Assembly: GCA_963678085.1 (NCBI GenBank)
Contig: OY782680.1
Location: 1,674,001 to 1,738,000 of the forward strand
Reading direction: 5' to 3'
Origin: Aliishimia sp963678085
Lineage (GTDB): Bacteria; Pseudomonadota; Alphaproteobacteria; Rhodobacterales; Rhodobacteraceae
Length of the DNA stretch: 64,000 nucleotides
Under the pieces are notes generated by a model. It had not been told where the DNA came from. It saw only the letters and a program-made list of their open reading frames with translations, and searched no databases. The first letter of the stretch is position 1; each line of letters starts with the position of its first letter. Made by a program: the position numbers and the translations under genes. Of the stretch, positions 42,732 to 51,489 are shown piece by piece.

Positions 42732-45248
42732 TTACTCGCGCGCACGTAGAATATGGGCTGGTTTTGCTGTTAAAGGCCCCCAGGCAAAGAGCAGACCCGC
42801 GACCAAAGTGGCAAAAACGCCGCCGCTCACAATGGCCAAAGCGTTTGACCAAATGATCACAAAGTCGGAGTCAAACACAAAGGTGCTGACCGCCCAGCCC
42901 CCGGTGATGCCTGCCGCCAGCGCCACGCCGCCCGCACAGGCCCCCAGCAAAGCAGAGCGCAAGGCAAAGCTGGCCAAGATGCGGGGGCGCGTGGCCCCTA
43001 GGGTTTTCAGCACCGCCGCTTCATAGATGCGTGCCCCGGTTCCAGCTGCAGCTGCGCCGATCAAAACCAGAAACCCGGTCAACAGCGTTGCCGCCGCGCC
43101 ATAAGAGGTCGCCGCCGCAATCCCCGCTAGAATATCGGCGGCATTGTCAATCGCATCGCGCACCCGGATCGCGGTGATATTGGGATATGTGCTGGCCAGA
43201 TCGCGCAGGATTTGCGCCTCGGCCTGCTCTTCTGCATAGACGGTCGAGATAAAGCTATGGGGCGCGCCGGACAGAGCGCTTGGGTTCATGGTCAGGATAA
43301 ATCCGATCCCTGCGCTGGAGAAATCAACCTCACGAAACGAGGTGATCGTGCCGGTGATATCGCGCCCCAGAATGTTGATGGTCATGCTATCGCCAAGCTT
43401 GAGCCCCATCTCCTCAGCCTCTTCGGCAGCAAAGCTGATTTGTGGCGGACCTGTATAATCAGGTGCCCACCACTGCCCGGCCACCACGCGTGCTGTTTCA
43501 GGGGGTTCAATGGAATAGGTGATCCCGCGATCCCCTTGCAATACCCAATGGCCCGGCGCGACCTCATCTGCGGGGCGCTCGTTGATCTTGGTGATAATAC
43601 CGCGCAGCATAGGGGCGCTGTCGATACGCGAGACCGCCGGATCATTTTCAAGCCGCTCAAGATAGCCCGGCATTTGGTCCTTTTGGATATCCACAAAGAA
43701 ATAGGAGGGCGCGACCTCGGGCAAGTTGCCAGAGATGGCCCGGCGCAGATTGCCGTCGATTTGCCCCACAGCGGCCAAGACCGAGAGGCCCAGCCCAAGG
43801 GAGAGCACCACCGATCCCGCGCCCTCTTTCGGGCCAGCAATCGCAGAGAGCGCCCACCGCCAGACCGGCGCGCCGCGCATCCTTGGGGCCGCGCGCCGTG
43901 AAATCCAGCGAATGGCAAAAGAGGCAAGCACCAGCACCAGCAAAGCCCCGGCAATGCCCGCCGCGCTCCAAAGCGTTAATTCCCACACGCCGGAAAACCA
44001 GCTTGCCAGGCCGACCAGGGCGATGAGCAGCACGAGCGTATAAATGACATAGCGCGGGGCGGGCAGTAGCTTGGCGCGCGAGAGGGCATCACGAAACAGG
44101 GTTGCGGCGCGCACATCCTCGGTGCGGGCCAGCGGCCAAAGCGTGAACAGGAGTGCGGTCAGCAGACCATAAATCGCGGCCTCTGCCAGCGGTTTGAAAT
44201 AGATCGCAAAGCTTGCGGGCAGCGGCAGGCGCGCCTCAATCAGCGGGGCAAGCAGGACAGGCGCAAGTGCCCCGAGTGCCAGCCCCATCGCAATGCCGAC
44301 CAAGGACAGGGCTCCGATTTGCAGAAAATACGTCTGAAAAATCACTGCGCGCGTAGCTCCAAGCGTGCGCAACGTGGCAATCACACTGGTCTTGCTGGCG
44401 ATATAGGCGCGCACGGCGGCAGAGACACCAACGCCCCCCACCGCAAGGCCAGAAAGCCCCACGATAATCAAAAATGCGCCGAGCCGATCCACGAACCGCG
44501 CAACCCCTGGTGCGCCATTGCGCGCATCGGTCCAGCGCATCCCGGCATTGGCAAAGCGGGCCTCAGCGTCATTTGCAATCCTCTCAAGGTCGCTGCCCTC
44601 AGGCAAATCCATGCGGTATTTGGTGTTAAACAGCGTGCCCGGCGCAATCAGGCCCGAGCCCTCAAGCGCATCGGTGCGCACAAGAATGCGCGGCCCCAAA
44701 CCAAAGCCGCCCGCCGCGCTATCGGGCTCTTTTTCCAACACGGCGCTCAGGGTAAAGCTTTGGCGGCCGAGCTGAAATGTATCGCCAAGGGCCAGCCCGA
44801 GACGGTCCATCAGCACCCGCTCCATCACCGCGCCTTGACCCGCAAGGGCCTCAGAGAGCGAAAGCGGGGGGTCCAGCACAACTTGGCCCACCAGCGGATA
44901 GGCGTCATCAACTGCCTTCACCTGAGTTAATCCGCGCTCGGCGTTTTGCCCACTGCCGATCACGGCCATGGAGCGGAATTCCACGATTTCAGACACGCGA
45001 TCCGCACGTTCGCCCATCCAGGCTTGCTCTTCCTCATTGGCAAAGCGGTAGGTGAAATCCATTTCGCCGTCCCCGCCCAACAGCGCAGCCCCCTCACGGG
45101 CTAGGCCCGCCTCAATGGAGGAACGCACCGAGCCTACAGCCGCAATGGCTGCAACTCCAAGCGCAAGACAGGCCAGAAAGATGCGAAAGCCGCGCAGACC
45201 TCCGCGTAGCTCACGCATCGCAAGGCGGGCAGAAAGAGCCAGACTCAT
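42732..45248 (-). CDS. FtsX-like ABC transporter permease (YbbP type)
   Basis: Large permease of 838 residues: N-terminal membrane helix, a long periplasmic domain, three FtsX helices, a second central helix region and a second FtsX set at the C-terminus. This duplicated FtsX layout is that of YbbP in Escherichia coli. Coupled to the ATPase gene by a 4-bp overlap and near tesA, exactly as ybbP-ybbA-tesA. Substrate unknown. Confidence 0.88.
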   Translation of the reverse strand: MSLALSARLAMRELRGGLRGFRIFLACLALGVAAIAAVGSVRSSIEAGLAREGAALLGGDGEMDFTYRFANEEEQAWMGERADRVSEIVEFRSMAVIGSGQNAERGLTQVKAVDDAYPLVGQVVLDPPLSLSEALAGQGAVMERVLMDRLGLALGDTFQLGRQSFTLSAVLEKEPDSAAGGFGLGPRILVRTDALEGSGLIAPGTLFNTKYRMDLPEGSDLERIANDAEARFANAGMRWTDARNGAPGVARFVDRLGAFLIIVGLSGLAVGGVGVSAAVRAYIASKTSVIATLRTLGATRAVIFQTYFLQIGALSLVGIAMGLALGALAPVLLAPLIEARLPLPASFAIYFKPLAEAAIYGLLTALLFTLWPLARTEDVRAATLFRDALSRAKLLPAPRYVIYTLVLLIALVGLASWFSGVWELTLWSAAGIAGALLVLVLASFAIRWISRRAAPRMRGAPVWRWALSAIAGPKEGAGSVVLSLGLGLSVLAAVGQIDGNLRRAISGNLPEVAPSYFFVDIQKDQMPGYLERLENDPAVSRIDSAPMLRGIITKINERPADEVAPGHWVLQGDRGITYSIEPPETARVVAGQWWAPDYTGPPQISFAAEEAEEMGLKLGDSMTINILGRDITGTITSFREVDFSSAGIGFILTMNPSALSGAPHSFISTVYAEEQAEAQILRDLASTYPNITAIRVRDAIDNAADILAGIAAATSYGAAATLLTGFLVLIGAAAAGTGARIYEAAVLKTLGATRPRILASFALRSALLGACAGGVALAAGITGGWAVSTFVFDSDFVIIWSNALAIVSGGVFATLVAGLLFAWGPLTAKPAHILRARE

Positions 45249-45934
45249 GCTGCCGCTCCTTGCGCACTCTCTTGGCGGCCATCGCGCAGGCGCATGATGC
45301 GATCGCAGCGCTCTGCAAGTTCGCGCGAATGGGTGACAAGGATCAACGTGGCCCCATGTTTATCACGCAAGCCAAAGAGCAGATCCATAATCGCTTGCCC
45401 GTTGGTGCCATCCAGGTTGCCCGTCGGCTCATCGGCAAGCAGCAATTTGGGCCGGGGGGCAGAGGCACGGGCCAGGGCAACGCGTTGTTGCTCGCCCCCC
45501 GACATCTGAGCCGGATAATGGTGCGCGCGGTGACTTAAGCCCACGGTGTCCAGCTCCTCGGCGGCGCGGGCGTAAGCGTCTTTGTGCCCGGCCAGCTCAA
45601 GCGGTGTTGCGACGTTTTCAAGGGCCGTCATGGTGGGGATCAGATGAAAGCTTTGAAACACGACCCCCATGCGGTCCCGGCGAAACCGGGCCAGATCATC
45701 CTCGCCCATCGCGCTGAGATCCTGGCCCAAACAGGAGACCACGCCGGAACTTGCGCGCTCTAGCCCGCCCATGATCATCAACAGCGAAGATTTGCCCGAG
45801 CCGGAAGGGCCAATGATCGCCAAAGTCTCACCCGCCACCACATCTGCGGTGATGCCATGCAAAATATCCACCCGGCCGGCATTGCCATCCAGCGATAAAT
45901 GCACATCCTTAAGGGAAAGAACTGGGTCGGTCAT
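45245..45934 (-). CDS. ABC transporter ATP-binding protein (YbbA/LolD type)
   Basis: ATPase of 229 residues. Walker A GPSGSGKSSLLMIMGG (about residue 42), signature SGGEQQRVALARA, Walker B LLLADEPTGNLDG. ATG 45934 starts MTDPVLSLKD, and an earlier start at 46000 is not needed. Serves the adjacent FtsX-type permease. Divergent from tesA. Confidence 0.92.
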   Translation of the reverse strand: MTDPVLSLKDVHLSLDGNAGRVDILHGITADVVAGETLAIIGPSGSGKSSLLMIMGGLERASSGVVSCLGQDLSAMGEDDLARFRRDRMGVVFQSFHLIPTMTALENVATPLELAGHKDAYARAAEELDTVGLSHRAHHYPAQMSGGEQQRVALARASAPRPKLLLADEPTGNLDGTNGQAIMDLLFGLRDKHGATLILVTHSRELAERCDRIMRLRDGRQESAQGAAA

Positions 45935-45989
45935 TGAAAATCGTCCTTGCAGGCTAAAACTTCTACCTATGGCATATGGAGGCCGTCCT

Positions 45990-46625
45990 ATGAGGAACAA
46001 GTTAATTCTGTCGATTTGTTTGTGTTTTTCAGGGCCTGTGCTGGCCGAGCCGGTGGTGATTGCCGCTTTGGGTGATAGTCTGACGCAAGGCTTCGGGCTG
46101 GTTGAACAAGAGGGCTTTGTGCCTCAGCTGCAAAATTGGCTGGACGGGCAGGGGGCAGATGCGCGGCTGATCAATGCTGGCGTCTCTGGCGATACAACGG
46201 CAGGGGGGCTTTCGCGCGTGGCTTGGACCCTGAGCGATGATGTGGATGCGATCATCGTGGCGCTTGGGGGCAATGATCTTTTACGCGGGATAGCGCCCGA
46301 GACGGCGCGGGCCAATCTGGACGGCATCTTGCAGGCCGCTGAGGCGGCAGATGTCAAAGTGCTTTTGGTGGGCATGCAAGCGCCGGGCAATTACGGGCCC
46401 GAGTATAAGGCGAGCTTTGACGCGATCTATCCCGATCTTTCCGCGCAATATGGTACGGTGTTTCTGGAGAGCTTTTTTACAGGCCTGCCCAGCCAAGACC
46501 CCGCCGAGCTTAGCGCCTATCTTCAGCCCGACGGTATCCACCCCAATGCTGCAGGGGTGGAAAAGATTGTGCAAGGCTTCGGCCCCAAAGTGCTGGAATT
46601 GATCGCGCGGGTGGAGCCAAACTAG
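45990..46625 (+). CDS. tesA: arylesterase / multifunctional acyl-CoA thioesterase I family (SGNH hydrolase)
   Basis: Exported SGNH lipase-fold enzyme of 211 residues with a signal peptide (MRNKLILSICLCFSGPVLA). Block I ALGDSLTQGFGL with the serine, block II-III VSGDTTAGG and GGND, and block V DGIHPN carrying the catalytic aspartate and histidine. GGAGG precedes ATG 45990. Divergent from the ybbA/ybbP-type genes, as in enteric tesA loci. Confidence 0.92.
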   Translation: MRNKLILSICLCFSGPVLAEPVVIAALGDSLTQGFGLVEQEGFVPQLQNWLDGQGADARLINAGVSGDTTAGGLSRVAWTLSDDVDAIIVALGGNDLLRGIAPETARANLDGILQAAEAADVKVLLVGMQAPGNYGPEYKASFDAIYPDLSAQYGTVFLESFFTGLPSQDPAELSAYLQPDGIHPNAAGVEKIVQGFGPKVLELIARVEPN

Positions 46626-46709
46626 CGCTTTGCCGCGCGTATCCCTTTGGACAGATATTGCGCTGGTAGGTTGAAGCCCTGCACAATAACGCCCGCGCCT
46701 TATGCAAGC

Positions 46710-47081
46710 CTATTGTTGCTGTGGCGCACCAGCCCCTCTGCTTTTGAGCCACAGATATAGAATACCAAGGGGGGCAATGAACATCGCAAATCCCAAAAGC
46801 ATGAGATTGACGAAAAACTTCCCAGCAAAGTGCAAAGGGAGCGACTGAAAAATAACGGTGCGCCCCATGGCAAAATCGCGAAATTGATCCCACACCAGCT
46901 TTGCGAATGGAAACACCAACAGATTGATAACGAAGAGGGCAATCGTGGGGGCCGGGCTCTTCCCTGTCTCCATATTCAAAAGCATGGCTATCATGGTCAG
47001 CGATAAAACTAACCCGATGAGATAGGCCCGCACCAAATAGCGTGGGTTTAACATACCAAAAATACTCTTTAGAACGTTCAT
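46710..47081 (-). CDS. small membrane protein, hypothetical
   Basis: Protein of 123 residues with two or three membrane helices (LVRAYLIGLVLSLTMIAMLL, PTIALFVINLLVFPFAKL and FVNLMLLGFAMFIAPLGILY) and a short tail. No family or motif is recognised. It stands alone between tesA and the REP-containing gap. Confidence 0.65.
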   Translation of the reverse strand: MNVLKSIFGMLNPRYLVRAYLIGLVLSLTMIAMLLNMETGKSPAPTIALFVINLLVFPFAKLVWDQFRDFAMGRTVIFQSLPLHFAGKFFVNLMLLGFAMFIAPLGILYLWLKSRGAGAPQQQ

Positions 47082-47145
47082 TTTACTTCCCTCCTGGCTT
47101 GACTGCCAGTATAACGTGTTACTTTACTTGGGAAAAATACCTGAT

Positions 47146-47307
47146 TTAGGTTTTGAAGGCAACACCATTTGCACCCCTGCCTTTCACGGCGCCTAGAACA
47201 TCTTGAGGTGTCATGTCCTGCAAAGCTGTCGTAGCTCCTGCCCTCCTTCGCCAAGCGGGCAGGGTATTCAGGGGCGTGTCCAGCTTGGGCAAATCTTGCG
47301 CATGCAT
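47146..47307 (-). other. possible short ORF or gene remnant
   Basis: A 53-residue frame from ATG 47307, MHAQDLPKLDTPLNTLPAWR..., ends at 47146. It begins 7 bp past a palindromic repeat and has no good ribosome-binding site. It could be a short gene, or a remnant left beside the repeat; its codon use is plausible but no family is recognised. Confidence 0.25.
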
Positions 47308-47313
47308 CGTTTT

Positions 47314-47359
47314 GCAGGATTTTCCCCAAAACCGGTATCTGCTTTGGGGAAATCCCGCC
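47314..47359. repeat. palindromic repeat (REP-like), copy 2
   Basis: GGATTTTCCCCAAAA (47317-47331) mirrors TTTGGGGAAATCC (47343-47355). Reverse-complemented it aligns with copy 1 (36527-36573), sharing ACCGGTTTTGGGG and AAATCCTGCAAAA. It lies just past the amidinotransferase stop, so it may act as a 3' hairpin. Confidence 0.82.
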
Positions 47360-47362
47360 CAC

Positions 47363-48487
47363 CTATTGCTTGGGGAAATAATCCTCGCATTCGCCATCGC
47401 GATACACATCCGCTGTGCAGCAATGCAGACCGCCGCCAAAGGCGTAGGCGTCGCGCAGGTCCACTTCGACCACTTCCATGCCTAGTTTGTCCATTTGCTC
47501 GGCCTGGTAGACTTCGGATTTCTCGACGCACACCGTTTTGGGATCGAGCACCAGCACATTCATGCTCAGCCAGGTGGAGGAATAGCACAGGGGCGGCGGG
47601 GTGTTATGGGCGGGCTGGGCGGCATCCACGATTTCCCAGCCATTCTTTTCGAACATTCCCCGTTGCTCGTCGGGCAAGCGGCGCTGCGGGTTGTTCAGGA
47701 TCAGGCCCGGACGTAGCGGCGTGAAGGTCGCATCAATATGGATCGGGTAGGGATCGCCGGGGAAATTCACCGCATGCACCCGGTGCTCGGGGAAGTGACG
47801 CCGGATCCACTCAATCCCCTTGAGGTTCGTGGTAAACCCATGCTGCACCACCAGATCTTTGCCAAAGCGCAACACGTCAGCGGCATCAAACAGCGGCTCT
47901 TCCTCGGTGGTGACAAAGAATTTCTCCGCCGCCCATTCCAGCCGCTTGGCCACACCGATCTTTTCGCTCAGATAATCGGGATGGTAATCGGCATCGGTGA
48001 GGCGCGGTTTGGGCGCAGCTTCATGGCGGAAATTGGGATCTTCTTCCCAATATTGTTGCATGAGTGGGCGGTAGTTGAGATATTCAAACCAGCGGCAACG
48101 ATAGGACATGGTCGCCTCAAGGATCTCATGACCCACGGTCAGCAGCACATCGCGGGGCGGCATGCAGCCAAACTGGCTCTCGGTGTGGAAATCCGGCGTT
48201 GTGGCGGGCAGGGAGTGATCAATCGAAGTGGGGCGATCCACCCGAATGCCCCGTGCGCGCAGTTGATTGGCAAAACCATCCAGCAGCTCATTGGCCCGGT
48301 CAATCGTCTCTTGCGGACGCCGCCCCCATTGCCCGCGCATATCACTATCTTCGGGCACTTTGGCATCCAGCGCGGGCTCTTCGGGGGGAATATGGCAATC
48401 ATCGGCCCGCCCCACGATCACATGGCGCAGCCTATCCCATTCATTCCAGCTTTTAACTTGTGTCTTGTCTGGCGACCATTCGCTCAT
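47363..48487 (-). CDS. amidinotransferase family protein (glycine amidinotransferase-like)
   Basis: Guanidino-group transferase/hydrolase fold of 374 residues. The N-terminal HVIVGRADDCHIP, the middle FHTESQFGCMPPRDVLLTVGH and the C-terminal catalytic cysteine in GGGLHCCTADVYRDG are typical of the family of L-arginine:glycine amidinotransferases and scyllo-inosamine amidinotransferases. ATG 48487 with GGGGAGAG upstream. It is not in a visible operon; a palindromic repeat follows its stop. The acceptor is unknown. Confidence 0.82.
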   Translation of the reverse strand: MSEWSPDKTQVKSWNEWDRLRHVIVGRADDCHIPPEEPALDAKVPEDSDMRGQWGRRPQETIDRANELLDGFANQLRARGIRVDRPTSIDHSLPATTPDFHTESQFGCMPPRDVLLTVGHEILEATMSYRCRWFEYLNYRPLMQQYWEEDPNFRHEAAPKPRLTDADYHPDYLSEKIGVAKRLEWAAEKFFVTTEEEPLFDAADVLRFGKDLVVQHGFTTNLKGIEWIRRHFPEHRVHAVNFPGDPYPIHIDATFTPLRPGLILNNPQRRLPDEQRGMFEKNGWEIVDAAQPAHNTPPPLCYSSTWLSMNVLVLDPKTVCVEKSEVYQAEQMDKLGMEVVEVDLRDAYAFGGGLHCCTADVYRDGECEDYFPKQ

Positions 48488-48773
48488 CTTGGCTCTCCCC
48501 AATGTAATCCGTCGCGCCAATTTGCCGAAAGTTTGCGCCCCTGCAAGATGAGAACGCATAGATCGGAAAAAATCGCACAAAAATCGCGTAAAATGCGAAA
48601 TACCTTAGTTCTGCCACATTTCAGGCGCAATTTTTGCAAATCTTCCCCTTAGGAATGACATCATAGGTTGCGGATCCAAGCGGGCAGGGGGCGCTTAGCA
48701 AACGATCAAAAGCCTACAGAGTAACACGTATCGCCGCATGTTGCGGCACATTTCGATTGAGAAGGATGGTCCC

Positions 48774-49307
48774 ATGGCACTTGTAGAGGTCCCACATTTC
48801 ACACATGCAGCCGCCATAGCAAAGCCAAATTCTGGTGCGTTCAGCCGGGTTTGCACTCTGGCCAATCTGGCCGTTGCATATTGGGTCATATTTTGGCTGA
48901 TGAATGGGGTTGAAGAATTCCTCATCCGTCAAGATTTGGGAACATTTGCCCGCTATGATCAAAGCCGTACCGAGCAGCTTGTCGCGTTTGTGATGCGCGC
49001 AGATTTACCCGTGGCTTGGTTGGACCTGCTTCTTGTGGGCATGGGGGCCATCCAGTTGGTTATCGCTCTGCCGCTGCTCTTGGTTCTGACCCATTCCCTG
49101 AAGGGACGCTGGATGAAGCGCAAGTTCTTTGAGATGAGCTTTTTCCTGGGCGGGGTGATGTTTGTGGGCTTTTCGGGCTTGGATATCATCTTGGGTGAGA
49201 GTGCAGGGCTCTGGGGCAGCGGTGTTTTCCTGATCGTTTTCTTGCTTACCTACAAACTGGCCAAAGACAGCTTTGAAGAGCGCGGCCTATTAGAGACAAA
49301 CTCCTGA
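48774..49307 (+). CDS. membrane protein, hypothetical
   Basis: Protein of 177 residues with four hydrophobic helices, about residues 28-45 (LAVAYWVIFWLMNGVEEFL), 80-105 (LLLVGMGAIQLVIALPLLL), 122-140 and 145-162. Short charged loops and a basic stretch KGRWMKRKFFEMS after the second helix. AAGGATGG is near the start ATG 48774. A strong terminator follows the stop. No known family recognised. Confidence 0.72.
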   Translation: MALVEVPHFTHAAAIAKPNSGAFSRVCTLANLAVAYWVIFWLMNGVEEFLIRQDLGTFARYDQSRTEQLVAFVMRADLPVAWLDLLLVGMGAIQLVIALPLLLVLTHSLKGRWMKRKFFEMSFFLGGVMFVGFSGLDIILGESAGLWGSGVFLIVFLLTYKLAKDSFEERGLLETNS

Positions 49308-49363
49308 TCCCCCTAGGAGTTTCCCGCCCAGACGCCACTGCCTCGGCCTCTCTGGGCATCCTT

Positions 49364-49396
49364 AGCCCGCCGATCCCCTCGGCGGGCTATTCTTTT
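49364..49396 (+). terminator. strong intrinsic terminator
   Basis: AGCCCGCCGA (49364-49373) pairs perfectly with TCGGCGGGCT (49379-49388) round a 5-nt loop, followed by ATTCTTTTA. It ends the transcript of the membrane-protein gene at 48774. Confidence 0.9.
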
Positions 49397-49852
49397 ATGC
49401 AAGACCTGCGCAAAACTTGGCCTTATGAGCGCTTTGCGTTTAGTTGCTACCAAACCGCCTGTGCTTGTGCGAAGCTTGGCAAACGCTTTAGTTTTCCCTG
49501 CCATAAACTTCGACTAAAATGCCAACTCGACCAACTGTCGGGTCTCATCCTATTGCCGCTCTTTGTAGAAAACAGCAGACGCAGGCACATTGTTGAACCG
49601 AAGGTCCCGAACTGTTCCATTCCCGTGCTGAGCGAAGATTATGCGATCAAGATTGCACGGGATTGGAACGTTAAAGCCAGCGGATCTGGATATGTCACCC
49701 GGTTTGATGTGCTCACGCGCTTTCTGGATGCTTATGACGTTCAAGAGGCTGGTGGCCGTGCGCATCTTGAATATTGGATCCCGGCCGAGGAATTAGATGC
49801 TTTTAATGAGGCGATTATCGGCCAGATCGAGGTCACGCGCGAATTTCGGTGA
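49397..49852 (+). CDS. small protein resembling the group annotated ADP-ribosylation/crystallin J1
   Basis: The C-terminal part of this 151-residue frame (about residue 75 onwards, with DYAIKIARDWN, YVTRFDVLTRFLDAY, HLEYWIPAEELDAFN) strongly resembles a short Rhodobacterales family that is usually named ADP-ribosylation/crystallin J1. Its first 50 or so residues do not. The only ATG (49397) abuts the terminator of the previous gene and has no ribosome-binding site, so the true start may be an internal TTG around 49553, or the gene may be frameshifted from ATG 49519. The biochemical name of the family is itself poorly supported. Confidence 0.6.
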   Translation: MQDLRKTWPYERFAFSCYQTACACAKLGKRFSFPCHKLRLKCQLDQLSGLILLPLFVENSRRRHIVEPKVPNCSIPVLSEDYAIKIARDWNVKASGSGYVTRFDVLTRFLDAYDVQEAGGRAHLEYWIPAEELDAFNEAIIGQIEVTREFR

Positions 49853-49865
49853 GGGCAATCGGGGG

Positions 49866-50252
49866 CTATTCCCTGAACGCAACGCCCGTATCATATTGCT
49901 CAAGTACCTCCAGCGGCACCACGTCCAGCGCGCGCTTATGAGTGGCAGCAAGGTTTACGCGCGGGGCGCAGCCCTCATCATGGGCCTGCAAAAACCGCGA
50001 TGCGCACAGGCACCAACTATTCCCCGGCTTTAGACCCTTGAAATGAAACTCGGGACGGGGGGTGCTTAGATCATTGCCCACATATTTCGAATAGGCGAGA
50101 AATTCGGCTGTCATCACCGCGCAGACCGTATGGCTACCTTGATCGGCGGCGCAGGTGTTGCAATGCCCGTCGCGGAAAAAACCCGTCACAGGATCCAGCC
50201 CACATAGCTGCAAGGGGCGGTCAAATACGTTGAGGCTCTCTTGTGGGTCCAT
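49866..50252 (-). CDS. DUF2237 family protein
   Basis: Protein of 128 residues rich in conserved cysteines: VFDRPLQLCGLDPVTGFFRDGHCNTC near the start spans the first pair, HTVCAVMTAEFLAYSKYVGNDLSTP follows, and the C-terminal NSWCLCASRFLQAHDEGCAP completes the DUF2237 pattern. The stretch begins after a GGAATC site. The function is unknown; the cysteines could bind a metal or form disulfides. The gene is 16 bp downstream of the serine hydrolase in the same direction. Confidence 0.85.
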   Translation of the reverse strand: MDPQESLNVFDRPLQLCGLDPVTGFFRDGHCNTCAADQGSHTVCAVMTAEFLAYSKYVGNDLSTPRPEFHFKGLKPGNSWCLCASRFLQAHDEGCAPRVNLAATHKRALDVVPLEVLEQYDTGVAFRE

Positions 50253-50268
50253 CTTGTGATTCCATGTC

Positions 50269-51435
50269 TTAATCCAAGCTATCAGTTATGCGGCGGAACA
50301 TGGCGATATTGCTGTCATGTGCCCCGGCCTCGCGAAATTTGCGATCCGCTGAGGTCATGACGATAACCACATTTCGACTCTGATCAATGTAAATATATTG
50401 GCCATAAACGCCGCGTGCAAAGACCTCGCCCGCGCGCGCATCGCCAGGAACCCACCATTGATAACCATAGCCCTCTTGCCCAGGCCTGGTTGGCGCGCTG
50501 GCGCGGGTGCTTTCTATGATCCAGGCCTCTGGCACGATTTGCTGCCCCTGCCACTGGCCCCCTTGCGCAATCATCCCCCCAAAGCGCGCATAATCGCGCG
50601 TGGTCAGGTTCAGCCCGCCAAGAACAAAGGCGACCTCATAACCATCCGTCAGATAGACCGCGCTCTGCTCTTGCCCCAAAGGCGCGATGATCTTTTCACT
50701 TAAGAGCTCGGCCACAGATCGCCCAGACGCCCCCCGGATCACCATGCCCAGAACATGGGTGTCGATGGAGGTATATTGCCATGTCTCGCCCGGCTCAGCA
50801 AAGCGCGCGCTCAACTTCTGCGTGAAACCATCCATAGAGCCGCCCAAAGCCAGCACCCGCCCCATGCGGTTAATGTCTGAATTATAATCGAAATAATCCT
50901 CGTTAAACACCACGCCAGAGGACATGTGCAGCACATTGCGAATGCTCGCCCCGTCATAGGCGGTGCCTTTGAGCGTGGGGGCATATCGCGTGACAGGATC
51001 GTCAAGGCTGGCAATCGCACCCTCGTCAAGCAGAACACCGAAAAGAGCCGAAAGGTAGGATTTCGCCACGGACCAGCTGATACGCAGATCATGCGCGCCA
51101 GTGCCTAAATAGTAATCTTCAAAGCGAATTTCCCCGTCCTTAAGCACCATAAGTGAGGTTGCAGAGCGCGTGCTTAACCAGCTATCGGCCCCCTCGGGCA
51201 GCTCCACCGGAATACCGCCGGGCAGAGGTGAAACCTCTCCAACGCCGCGCGAGACCGGCGTGTTATGAAACAGATCCTTCATTGAGGAGAAATTCTCAAC
51301 AATCCGATCCGCGTCAAACAGCGTGTTCACGGCCAAAAGTCGCGTGATCTCTTCGCGCTTCCAAAGGCCAACCGCAATGGCCGCCACGAGTAATGTAAGC
51401 GCGATCCGCCCTGCCCATTTCAAAAACTTACGCAT
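50269..51435 (-). CDS. serine hydrolase, beta-lactamase class C/esterase family
   Basis: Membrane-anchored or secreted protein of 388 residues with an N-terminal helix (ALTLLVAAIAVGLW). The SxxK motif SVAK (WSVAKSY, about residue 132) and the later YxN-like MSSGVVFNEDYFDYN and HGG-like region are those of class C-type hydrolases; YGYQWWVPG is a common element. It may act on a peptide, ester or lactam outside the cell. AGGAGGGG precedes ATG 51435. DUF2237 follows it. Confidence 0.88.
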   Translation of the reverse strand: MRKFLKWAGRIALTLLVAAIAVGLWKREEITRLLAVNTLFDADRIVENFSSMKDLFHNTPVSRGVGEVSPLPGGIPVELPEGADSWLSTRSATSLMVLKDGEIRFEDYYLGTGAHDLRISWSVAKSYLSALFGVLLDEGAIASLDDPVTRYAPTLKGTAYDGASIRNVLHMSSGVVFNEDYFDYNSDINRMGRVLALGGSMDGFTQKLSARFAEPGETWQYTSIDTHVLGMVIRGASGRSVAELLSEKIIAPLGQEQSAVYLTDGYEVAFVLGGLNLTTRDYARFGGMIAQGGQWQGQQIVPEAWIIESTRASAPTRPGQEGYGYQWWVPGDARAGEVFARGVYGQYIYIDQSRNVVIVMTSADRKFREAGAHDSNIAMFRRITDSLD

Positions 51436-51489
51436 GTCCCCTCCTGCTCCCCATCGAACCCTAACACAGGTGAGGTGAGAGATCAGAGC

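Noticed and set aside
47738..48652. Forward frame opposite the amidinotransferase
   Set aside because: Shadow of the true gene; the catalytic motifs are on the reverse strand.
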